Assembly: GCF_000423225.1 (NCBI RefSeq) | Contig: NZ_KE383991.1 | Coordinates: 1,064,217-1,128,216 of the forward strand | Origin: Kaistia adipata DSM 17808 | GTDB lineage: Bacteria > Pseudomonadota > Alphaproteobacteria > Rhizobiales > Kaistiaceae | Direction: 5' to 3' | Length of the DNA: 64,000 nucleotides | The notes under the pieces: model-generated | What the model was told of the DNA's origin: nothing | The model's database searches: none | Seen by the model: the letters and a program-made list of their open reading frames with translations, nothing else | Shown: positions 42,348 to 50,286 of the stretch, in pieces | Position numbering within the stretch: position 1 is the stretch's first letter | Layout: every line of letters begins with the position of its first letter | Made by a program: the position numbers and the translations under genes

Positions 42348-43192
42348 GCCTCGACCTCGCCGACGCCACACTCGCGCCGTCGCGGACGACGGAGCGCCCG
42401 GACGCCACGCCAGCCAGGGAGAGGAAGACGCCCGTCGTCGCCATCACGGCCGGCGTGACGATCGCGAGCCTGATCGCCGCCTGGGCGATCTCCGCGCATT
42501 TCCGGCTCCTGCCGGCGCTGTTCCTGCCCTCGCCCGTCGAGGTCGGCCGCGCCTTCGTGATGGTGGCGCGCGACGGCTTCGTCGACGCGACGCTCTGGCA
42601 GCATCTCGGCGCCAGCCTCGGCCGCGTCTTCGCCGCGCTCGTCGGGGCGACGCTCGTCGCCGTACCGATCGGCTTCGCCATCGGCGCGAGCCGGATCGGA
42701 CGCGGCATCTTCGATCCGATCATCGAGTTCCTGCGACCGATCCCGCCGCTCGCCTACCTGCCGCTCATGATCATCTGGTTCGGCATCGGCGAGCCGTCCA
42801 AGATCCTGATCATTGCAATCGCCATGCTGGCACCGATCGTCATCTCGACGGCGGCGGGCGTTAAGAGTGTCGATCCGGACCGGGTGAACGCCGCCCGTTC
42901 GCTGGGCGCCACGCGGGGGCAATTGCTGCGACACGTCGTGCTGCCGAGCACACTGCCCTCGATCCTGACCGGCATCCGCATCGCGCTCGGCGCCGGCTGG
43001 TCGACGCTGGTCGCGGCCGAACTGGTCGCCGCCTCGCGCGGGCTCGGCTTCATGATCCAGTCGGCAGCGCAGTTCCTCGTCACCGACGTCGTGCTGATGG
43101 GCATCCTGGTGATCGCCGCCGTCGCCTTCGCGCTGGAAGCGTCGTTGCGCTGGCTCGAGCGCCGGCTGGTGCCCTGGGCCGGCAGGAACTGA
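42344..43192 (+). CDS. tauC: Taurine ABC transporter permease
   Basis: The 282-residue membrane protein has six membrane helices and the permease family's EAA-like loop ARSLGATRGQLLRHVVLPSTLP followed by IALGAGWSTLVAAEL. The conserved EFLRPIPPLAYLPLMIIWFG segment is typical of TauC/SsuC. It forms the channel for taurine import and is translationally coupled to tauB. The 35-residue polar N-terminal tail is longer than usual. Confidence 0.92.
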   Translation: MSLDLADATLAPSRTTERPDATPARERKTPVVAITAGVTIASLIAAWAISAHFRLLPALFLPSPVEVGRAFVMVARDGFVDATLWQHLGASLGRVFAALVGATLVAVPIGFAIGASRIGRGIFDPIIEFLRPIPPLAYLPLMIIWFGIGEPSKILIIAIAMLAPIVISTAAGVKSVDPDRVNAARSLGATRGQLLRHVVLPSTLPSILTGIRIALGAGWSTLVAAELVAASRGLGFMIQSAAQFLVTDVVLMGILVIAAVAFALEASLRWLERRLVPWAGRN

Positions 43193-43269
43193 CGCCGAAC
43201 GGATTCAAGCTGAATTAAGCCCTTGTTCCTATGGTCCGTTCCAAGATCCCGGCTGGAGGGGATGGACAC

Positions 43270-44733
43270 TTGGGAATTGCCTTCAAGAGCGCGCTGAAAA
43301 TCCTCGCTTTCACGGCGGCCTCGCTGGCAGCCGGCTGCACGCTGAGCGACACGACGCCGATCAACGACACAAGCCAATGGAGCGGCGGCGCTTCGCCGGC
43401 CTCGCTGCCCGAGCCCGGAGACGACGGCACCACCGTCGTGGCGCTCGCCTTCTCAGGCGGCGGCACGCGGGCCGCGGCCTTCGCCTATGGCGCGCTGACC
43501 GAGCTCGACACGCTGATCATCGACGAACACCCGCGCCAGCGCAGCCTCGTCGACGACGTCCGCTCCGTCGCCGGCACGTCGGGCGGGGCGATCATGGCCG
43601 CCTATCTCGGCTACAAGGGCAAGGACGGCTTCGTCGACTTCCGCGACCGCTTCCTCGTGAAGGACGCGGAAGCGACGATGCGAACCTCGTTGTCGCCGGG
43701 CAACGTCATCCGCACGACGCTGAGCGGCGGCGCCAACGACCGGTCCAGCTTCGGCCGCTGGCTCGACGAGCATGTCTTCGATGGTTCCACCTATGCCGCC
43801 TTCGAGAAGCCCGACCGCCCGATCGTCTGGATCACGGCCTCCGACATCTACAACAACACGCCGTTCGTCTTCACCCAGGACACGATGTCGGCGCTCTGCA
43901 GCGACCTCGACAAGGTGAAGATCGCCGACGCCGTCGCCGCCTCGGCGGCATTCCCGGTCGCCTTCTCGCCGGTGATCCTGCTCACGCCCCAGAAGGGCGA
44001 CTGCGACTACCGCCGGCCCGACTGGCTGGAGAAGGCCCTGAACTCGCGCGACCCCTCCGTCCGACTGCAGGCCTATGCGCGGGCGCTCGATTCCTACCAG
44101 TTCAACGACAAGCTCAAATATGTCCGCCTGCTCGACGGCGGCCTGACCGACAATCTCGGCATCTCGGGCCTGACGCTCGAGCGGGCGCGGGCATCGACGC
44201 CCTATTCGCCGCTTTCGCTCCAGGAGGCGGTCCGCATCCGCAACTTCCTCTTCATCGTCACCAATGCGGGCGTCGAGCGGCAATATGGATGGGGCGGCTC
44301 GAAACCCAATCCGCATATCGGCCACATCCTGGCCTCGGTCGCCGACACGGCGATATCGGCCTCGACGCGCAACGGCTTCGACGCCGTCGATCTCGCGCTC
44401 GCTCAATGGCAGCAGGAGCTGATCACCTATCGCTGCGGCCTCTCGCAGGCCCAGGTGCTCCGCCATCGCGGCACGCTGGCCGGTTGGAACTGCCGCGACG
44501 TGCGCGTCACCACCGAGCATCTGACCTTCCGCGACGCCGACCCGAGACTGTACGAAGCCCTCAACGCGGTCCCCACCCGGCTCAAGCTGACGGAAAAGCA
44601 GGTCGAACTGGTGATCGCCGCGGGCCGGGAAGCGGTGCGCCGCAACGCCAACATCCAGAAGATCGCCCGCGAAACCTATGAACGGTCGCGCCTCTTCGAC
44701 CATATCGGCGTCACGCGGACAGCGACGAACTGA
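43270..44733 (+). CDS. Patatin-like phospholipase lipoprotein
   Basis: The 487-residue protein has a lipoprotein signal (FKSALKILAFTAASLAAGC, lipobox LAAGC). The patatin domain has the oxyanion loop FSGGGTRAAAFAYGAL, the serine elbow VAGTSGGAI (GxSxG) and the catalytic Asp in LLDGGLTDNLG. It is probably anchored to an envelope membrane and hydrolyses acyl lipids. I chose TTG 43270 because GGAGGG stands nine bases before it and it gives a compact signal peptide; ATG 43231 in the same frame is the alternative. Confidence 0.82.
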   Translation: MGIAFKSALKILAFTAASLAAGCTLSDTTPINDTSQWSGGASPASLPEPGDDGTTVVALAFSGGGTRAAAFAYGALTELDTLIIDEHPRQRSLVDDVRSVAGTSGGAIMAAYLGYKGKDGFVDFRDRFLVKDAEATMRTSLSPGNVIRTTLSGGANDRSSFGRWLDEHVFDGSTYAAFEKPDRPIVWITASDIYNNTPFVFTQDTMSALCSDLDKVKIADAVAASAAFPVAFSPVILLTPQKGDCDYRRPDWLEKALNSRDPSVRLQAYARALDSYQFNDKLKYVRLLDGGLTDNLGISGLTLERARASTPYSPLSLQEAVRIRNFLFIVTNAGVERQYGWGGSKPNPHIGHILASVADTAISASTRNGFDAVDLALAQWQQELITYRCGLSQAQVLRHRGTLAGWNCRDVRVTTEHLTFRDADPRLYEALNAVPTRLKLTEKQVELVIAAGREAVRRNANIQKIARETYERSRLFDHIGVTRTATN

Positions 44734-44854
44734 ACGCGCCGGCGCCGGACAACCGGAGATTTGTCAAGCGCGCGGCGACGAGGCAAGGTCAGCTCGACTG
44801 GCCGGCCCGATTCCGCTCATGCATCATCGACGGCGCCCCTGACAGGAAAACGAA

Positions 44855-45409
44855 ATGACAACCTGGATTGTCCTGGCCCTGATCGTGGCCGCCGCACTCT
44901 ATGCGGTCAGCCTCTACAACAACCTCGTCGCCAAGCGGAACCTCGCGCATGAGGGCTGGAGCGGCATCGACGTGCAATTGAAGCGCCGCGCCGACCTGAT
45001 CCCCAACCTCGTCGAGACGGTGAAGGGCTACGCGGCGCATGAGAAGGCGATCTTCGAGGACGTCGCGGCGAAGCGCGCCGCCAGCATGAACGCCGGCGAC
45101 GTCAAGAGCCAGGCGGCGGCGGACCAGGCCCTTTCCGGCGCGCTCGGCCGGCTGATCGCGATCTCCGAGGCCTATCCGGAGCTGAAGGCCGACGCGAATT
45201 TCCGCGAGTTGCAGGGCCAGCTCGCCACGATCGAGGACGAGATGCAGATGGCGCGCCGCTACTACAACGGCACCGTGCGCGACCTGAACACGGCGATCCA
45301 GACCTTCCCGAGCGTGCTCGTCGCCAACATGTTCGGCTTCCGCCCGGAGGCGTTCTACGAGATCGAAGACCGCGCCGCGGCGCAGATCCCGCCCAAGGTC
45401 TCGTTCTGA
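44855..45409 (+). CDS. LemA family protein
   Basis: A 184-residue protein with an N-terminal membrane anchor (WIVLALIVAAALYAVSLYNNLV) and the LemA core: WSGIDVQLKRRADLIPNLVETVKGYAAHEK, LGRLIAISEAYPELKADANF and ARRYYNGTVRDLNTAIQTFPS, closing VANMFGFRPEAFYEIED. LemA proteins are membrane-bound coiled-coil proteins of unsettled role. It is followed seven bases on by a DUF2207 protein, a combination common in many bacteria. Confidence 0.92.
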   Translation: MTTWIVLALIVAAALYAVSLYNNLVAKRNLAHEGWSGIDVQLKRRADLIPNLVETVKGYAAHEKAIFEDVAAKRAASMNAGDVKSQAAADQALSGALGRLIAISEAYPELKADANFRELQGQLATIEDEMQMARRYYNGTVRDLNTAIQTFPSVLVANMFGFRPEAFYEIEDRAAAQIPPKVSF

Positions 45410-45416
45410 GGCCGGC

Positions 45417-47336
45417 ATGCGCGCGCGCCTGATCCAATCGCTCGTCGCCGGTCTGCTGCTGGCGCTCGCGCCACTCGCAACGGCGAAGGCCGAGGAACGC
45501 ATCCTCCGCTTCGTCTCCGACGTCGACGTCCAGAGGAACGGCGATCTCCTCGTCACCGAGACGATCCGCGTCCAGGCCGAGGGCGACGAGATCCGGCGCG
45601 GCATCCTGCGCGACTTTCCGACCACCTATCGCGACGAACGCGGCGCCTCCGTCGTCGTCGGTTTCGACGTGGAATCGGTGACACGCGACGGGAAGGACGA
45701 GCCCTTCGCGATTGAATCGCTCGCGAACGGCAAGCGCGTCCGCATCGGTTCGGGCGACACGTTGCTGGACTACGGCCCGCACGACTACGTCATCCGCTAC
45801 CGGACGACGCGGCAGATCGGCTTTTTCGACGATTTCGACGAACTCTACTGGAACGCGACCGGCACCGGCTGGACCTTTCCGATCGACGTCGCCGAGACGC
45901 GCATCACCCTGCCCGAGGCCGTGCCGTTCGGCCAGACCGCGATCTATACCGGCCGGCAGGGCGAACGCGGCCAGGACGCCCGCGTCGTCTCGAAGGAGCC
46001 GGGCCGCATCGTCTTCCGCACGACGGCGCCGCTGCCCGCCAATGCCGGCCTGACGGTCGCCGCCGCCTGGCTGAAGGGTGTCGTCGCGCCGCCGAGCGCC
46101 GGGCGGCAGGCGGCCTGGTGGCTTCGGGACAATATCGGCGCGCTGTTCGCCCTGTTCGGCGCCGTCGGCGGCCTGCTCTACCTTTTCCAGGCCTGGCGCA
46201 AGGCCGGACGCGATCCCGAGCCCGGCACGGTCATTCCGCTGTTCACGCCGCCGGAGGGGATTTCCGCCGCCGCGGCGCGCTACGTCTCGGAAATGGGCTT
46301 CGACGACCGCGCCTTCACGGCGGCCATCCTCGAACTCGGCGTCAAGGGCCAGCTCAAGATCGCCGACAGCGGCAAGGCGCTCGCCCTGACGCGCACGCCG
46401 GGCGGCCACCCGGTTCCGCCGGCCGAGCGCGCCGCCGCCGACGCGCTGTTCCGTTCGAGCGCCGAGGTGCGCCTCGTCCAGTCCAATCACGCGGTGCTTT
46501 CAAGCGCCAAGTCGACGCTGGCGCGCGGGCTCGCCAAGGCCTATTCCGGCACCGTCTTCAACATGAACAGCGGCTGGCTCACCGGTGGCGTGCTGATCAC
46601 GCTCGGCGCCTACATCCTGGCGGCGACCGGGCTGGTCATCGCCATGGGCGAGAACGGGCTCGTCGCGGCGTTCAGCCTGATCTTCCTGTCGGTCCCGTCC
46701 ATCGTTGTCGGGCTCACCTTGAAGTCCCTGCGCGGCAGCCCCTGGTACAAGCGGATCTTCGTGCTGCTCTTCACCGGCGTCTTCGCGCTCGCCTTTGGCG
46801 GTGCCGGTCTCGGCGTGTTCCTGAGCGCGGCCCGCGGTCCGCTCGATCTCGCCGTCTTGGTGCTGCCCTTCGCGCTGCTGCCGGTGCTCGCCTCCGCCTT
46901 CTCCTGGATGCGGTCGCCGACGCCGGAGGGCCAGAAGCTCCGCGACGCGATCGCCGGCTTCCGGCAATATCTCGGCATCGCCGAGGAACACCGGCTCGAC
47001 ATGCTGCATCCGCCGGAGAAGACGCCGGAGCTGTTCGAGCGCTACCTGCCCTATGCCGTGGCGCTCGACGTCGAGAACGCCTGGGCCAGGAAATTCGCAG
47101 ACGTGCTGGCGGCGGCCGGGGCGACGGCGGCGGTATCGAGCTGGTATCTGGCGAGCGGCAATGGTAGCCGCAGCCCGACCGATCTCGTCGGCCGACTCGG
47201 CTCGGGCCTGTCGCAGACGGTCGCCTCGGCCTCGACGGCGCCCGGCTCGCGCGGCGGCTCCGGCTTCAGCAGCGGCTCGTCCGGCGGTGGTTCGTCGGGT
47301 GGCGGCGGCGGTGGCGGCGGCGGATCCGGCTGGTAG
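45417..47336 (+). CDS. DUF2207 domain membrane protein
   Basis: The 639-residue protein has a signal peptide (LIQSLVAGLLLALAPLATAKA), then a DUF2207 extracytoplasmic domain (FVSDVDVQRNGDLLVTETIRV, GILRDFPTTYRD, YRTTRQIGFFDDFDELYWN, about 30-230), a membrane helix near 245, a cytoplasmic part, two to four more helices (390-490) and a C-terminal Gly/Ser-rich tail of about 25 residues ending GGSGW. The Gly-rich tail is a hallmark of this family. Role unknown; it forms a unit with LemA. Confidence 0.88.
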   Translation: MRARLIQSLVAGLLLALAPLATAKAEERILRFVSDVDVQRNGDLLVTETIRVQAEGDEIRRGILRDFPTTYRDERGASVVVGFDVESVTRDGKDEPFAIESLANGKRVRIGSGDTLLDYGPHDYVIRYRTTRQIGFFDDFDELYWNATGTGWTFPIDVAETRITLPEAVPFGQTAIYTGRQGERGQDARVVSKEPGRIVFRTTAPLPANAGLTVAAAWLKGVVAPPSAGRQAAWWLRDNIGALFALFGAVGGLLYLFQAWRKAGRDPEPGTVIPLFTPPEGISAAAARYVSEMGFDDRAFTAAILELGVKGQLKIADSGKALALTRTPGGHPVPPAERAAADALFRSSAEVRLVQSNHAVLSSAKSTLARGLAKAYSGTVFNMNSGWLTGGVLITLGAYILAATGLVIAMGENGLVAAFSLIFLSVPSIVVGLTLKSLRGSPWYKRIFVLLFTGVFALAFGGAGLGVFLSAARGPLDLAVLVLPFALLPVLASAFSWMRSPTPEGQKLRDAIAGFRQYLGIAEEHRLDMLHPPEKTPELFERYLPYAVALDVENAWARKFADVLAAAGATAAVSSWYLASGNGSRSPTDLVGRLGSGLSQTVASASTAPGSRGGSGFSSGSSGGGSSGGGGGGGGGSGW

Positions 47337-47420
47337 GCCGCAAACGATCGTGGGGCGATGTCGAAATCGTCGTCGCCCGATCGTCGTGACAGGAACAATG
47401 TCTCTCAGGAGAGTTTCGTC

Positions 47421-47837
47421 ATGAGCAGAACTGCAGCCATTCTCGTCGCCAGACTGATCTTCGCCGGCGTCTTCATCATGGCCGCAGCCTTCAAGTTCGC
47501 CGACATGGGAGCGACGGCCGGCTACATCGCCTCGGCCGGCTTCCCGTTCCCGCTGTTCCTCGCCTGGGTCGCCGCCCTCTTCGAGCTGGCGCTCGCGGCG
47601 GCGATGCTGACCGGGGCGTTCTTCAGCGAGGCGGCCCTGCTCGCCGCCGCCTACATCCTGTTCCTCGCCTTCGCCTTCCACGGCCCGTCGCACTGGAGCG
47701 GCAACCAGGTCGAGTTCGGCTTCTTCGTCGACCACTTTACCTTCATCGCCGGCCTGCTCTTCGCCGCCGTGCACGGACCGGGCGAGCGGCTGGCGCTCCA
47801 GGCGTCGCTCCTCAACCGATCGAGCGTCTCGGCATGA
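47421..47837 (+). CDS. DoxX family membrane protein
   Basis: A 138-residue protein of four membrane helices, with ARLIFAGVFIMAAAFKFADM at the start, GFPFPLFLAWVAALFELALAAAML in the middle and a closing FFVDHFTFIAGLLFAAVHGPG. The DoxX family includes oxidoreductase-associated membrane proteins; the role here is unknown. ATG 47421 after AGGAGAG is chosen because it begins the first conserved helix. Confidence 0.85.
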   Translation: MSRTAAILVARLIFAGVFIMAAAFKFADMGATAGYIASAGFPFPLFLAWVAALFELALAAAMLTGAFFSEAALLAAAYILFLAFAFHGPSHWSGNQVEFGFFVDHFTFIAGLLFAAVHGPGERLALQASLLNRSSVSA

Positions 47838-47935
47838 AGCGGGCCCGGATACCGAAGCGGGCGAACAGGACGACTTGCCCTCGGGTAGGCCAATCCTGCT
47901 AGAAATCAACGGCTGGGATCGCGAGGAGGTGGACC

Positions 47936-48844
47936 ATGGTGGCGGCGCTCGATCTGGATCCGATCCTCACCGAGCTCGGTCTGCCGAAGGCGCTGTCGAT
48001 CACACCGCTCCAGGGCGGCTCTAACGAAGTCTTCCGTATCGATCTGCGCGGGGGCGCGGCAGTCGTTCTCAAGGCATTTGAGCGGCAAGACATGTTTCCC
48101 ATGCGCGACGCCCATGCCGCCGCACTCCTCACGTCCCTTGATGTCCCCGTGACGCGATATCTGCTCGTCGACGAAAGCAGAAGCCGCCTGCCCTTTCGCT
48201 TCGCCCTCACGAGCCATCTACCCGGTTCTGCCGCGATCGAATGGGCCGACGATCCGAACTATCGCGACATCTTCGAGCAGATCGGGAGGCTCGCACGAAA
48301 GCTGCATAATATCGAACTGCCTGCTTTCGGCGCGTTTCCCGAGCCGAAACATCGTCGGAATACCGATTATGTCCGCGAGTTCGCAGATCAAGCGTTTGCG
48401 CGCTTCCTTCACTACGGGGCCGATCCGGCGCTGACGGAAAGGCTGCGACGAACGTTCGAGAGGGACTTCGAGGCCGTCGTGCCGGCAACGCGACAGGCAG
48501 TCTTCGCGCATGATGACCAGCATCCGGGCAACGTTCTGGTTGTCGCGACGGGGACACGGCTATCGATCAGCGGTCTCCTGGATCTCGGCAACGCGCGGGC
48601 AAGCTCCGCGGTCATGGACCTCGCGAAAACGCTGTTCATTTGCGAGCACATGGCCCCGGGCAGCAGCGGCCCGATACGCGCGGGCTACGGCCCGGTCGAT
48701 CATCCGGAGCCGCAAACCGCGCTTGCGTTCTACACGATGCTCCATCGCGTCGTGATGTGGTGGTGGCTGCGCCATATCGGCGCCCTCGCCACCCCGGACG
48801 CTGACAGCGACCTCATCAAGGCTCTGAGAGCCACCGCGGGCTAG
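47936..48844 (+). CDS. Aminoglycoside phosphotransferase (APH)-fold kinase
   Basis: The protein of 302 residues has the kinase-like APH pattern: ITPLQGGSNEVFRIDL and VVLKAF (nucleotide Lys) near the N-terminus, the catalytic loop FAHDDQHPGNVLV, and LDLGNARASSAVMDLAKTL with the metal Asp. The catalytic loop has HDD where HGD is usual. The substrate is unknown; the APH fold includes antibiotic, sugar, homoserine and choline kinases. Codon use is less GC-rich at third positions than its neighbours, hinting at later arrival. The ribosome site GAGGAGGT is strong. Confidence 0.82.
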   Translation: MVAALDLDPILTELGLPKALSITPLQGGSNEVFRIDLRGGAAVVLKAFERQDMFPMRDAHAAALLTSLDVPVTRYLLVDESRSRLPFRFALTSHLPGSAAIEWADDPNYRDIFEQIGRLARKLHNIELPAFGAFPEPKHRRNTDYVREFADQAFARFLHYGADPALTERLRRTFERDFEAVVPATRQAVFAHDDQHPGNVLVVATGTRLSISGLLDLGNARASSAVMDLAKTLFICEHMAPGSSGPIRAGYGPVDHPEPQTALAFYTMLHRVVMWWWLRHIGALATPDADSDLIKALRATAG

Positions 48845-48900
48845 GATGAACTCCGTGGACGACCCGTGGTCGTGCGGAGAGGAACCGTTGGCTCCCAGGC

Positions 48901-50286
48901 CTATTTTTGCGCCTGCGGGTGTCCCTCGCCGGCCGTGCGGCGCTTGAAGCCGTCGAGGATCTTGGCCGCCAGCGCGTCATAGTCGCCGTCGAAATGATGG
49001 CCGCCGGCGGTCTTGATCATCTCGACCCCGCTGCCCTCCAGCTTCGGACAGGCGGAATCGCCCTCGTCCTCGCCATAGACGCACTGGATCACGCCGGGCT
49101 TGATCCGCTTCAGGTCCGGCAAGGTCTCGCCCGCGCTCGCCCCGGTGCCGAGGAACTCGCCGACCGAGATCTCGTAGTCGACCTGCTCGGACAGCCCGAG
49201 CAGCGACATCTCCGCCACGCTGTCCCGGACATCGGCCGGCAGACGGTTATAGGCATTGGGCAGCACGTCCGCTCCGAAGGAATAGCCGATCAGGATGACG
49301 TGCTCGACATTCCATCGCTCCAGATAGGCCTCGATGATGCGGGCGAGATCGGCCGAAGTCTGCTCCGGCGACTTCTCCGACCAGAAATAGCGCAGCGAAT
49401 CCAGCCCCACCGTCGGCACGCCCTCCTTCTGCAGCGCCTCGGCGACCGACTTGTCGAGATCGCGCCAACCGCCATCGCCCGAATAGACGATCGCCAGCGT
49501 GTCCAGTTTGGGTGTCGTGGGAAGCTCGATCAGCTGCAGGTCGGCGAGCGGATCGTCGCTGGCGGATTTCGGCACCAGCACATGCAGCAGCCGGGCCTCC
49601 AGCGCGGCGCGTGCGTCGCCGTCGGCGGCGCGGTCCTTGATCTTGAAGCCCTGCTTCTGGAGGTCCTCGACATGGGCCTTGCCATCGGCCGGCGCGGCGG
49701 CGGTGTAGAGCACGTCGACCGGATTGGTCAGATCGCCCTGCGCCAGGCCGTAGACGGTGCCACCGGACGCGGCGACGCGCGGCGCATCGGTGCACAGCGG
49801 CTTCACGAGCGGCAGAACCTTGTCGGGATCGACGACGACCGTCCGGCCGATCGTCGCGTCGGGGGTCTGGGCGGCAATGGCTAGGCCCAGCGCTCCGGCG
49901 GCGCCGACGCCGGCGACCACAGGCGAATGATACATGCCGGTGCCGAGCGAGCGCTGGATCTGGTGGCTCAGATCCTCGATGTCGGCGACGAGGTAGACGC
50001 ACTCGTCCGCCTTGTCGATCTCGAGGCCGGCCAGATATTTCGCCGTGTCGACGCCGACGACGATGGCGCCCGCCTTCTGCAGCGTCTCGGCCGTCTGCTG
50101 GTCGGCATCGGTCCAGCCGCCCTTGTCGGAGAACAGGAAGATGGCGCCGCTGACCTCACCGGTCGGCAACAGGATCTCCGGTTTGCCGAGAAGGCCGGCC
50201 TTGAAGGCTGGCGCGGGATCATTGGCCGCCAGCGCCGGCAGCGTCATGCCCGCGAGAAACGCGGCGAAGAGGCAATTGCGAATCAT
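48901..50286 (-). CDS. acvB: AcvB/VirJ-family protein, predicted periplasmic lysyl-phosphatidylglycerol hydrolase
   Basis: The protein of 461 residues has a signal peptide (NCLFAAFLAGMTLPALA) and two alpha/beta-hydrolase-like halves. The N-terminal half (about 35-220) has FLFSDKGGWTDADQQTA but no serine elbow. The C-terminal VirJ half (about 245-455) has VYSGDGGWRDLDKSV, the nucleophile ILIGYSFGADVLPNAYNRLP and the His in TAGGHHFDGDYD. In Agrobacterium AcvB, and in its homologue AtvA of R. tropici, this protein is linked to acid tolerance and cleaves lysyl-phosphatidylglycerol. The gene begins 4 bp inside the end of the mprF homologue and is co-transcribed with it. Confidence 0.9.
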   Translation of the reverse strand: MIRNCLFAAFLAGMTLPALAANDPAPAFKAGLLGKPEILLPTGEVSGAIFLFSDKGGWTDADQQTAETLQKAGAIVVGVDTAKYLAGLEIDKADECVYLVADIEDLSHQIQRSLGTGMYHSPVVAGVGAAGALGLAIAAQTPDATIGRTVVVDPDKVLPLVKPLCTDAPRVAASGGTVYGLAQGDLTNPVDVLYTAAAPADGKAHVEDLQKQGFKIKDRAADGDARAALEARLLHVLVPKSASDDPLADLQLIELPTTPKLDTLAIVYSGDGGWRDLDKSVAEALQKEGVPTVGLDSLRYFWSEKSPEQTSADLARIIEAYLERWNVEHVILIGYSFGADVLPNAYNRLPADVRDSVAEMSLLGLSEQVDYEISVGEFLGTGASAGETLPDLKRIKPGVIQCVYGEDEGDSACPKLEGSGVEMIKTAGGHHFDGDYDALAAKILDGFKRRTAGEGHPQAQK

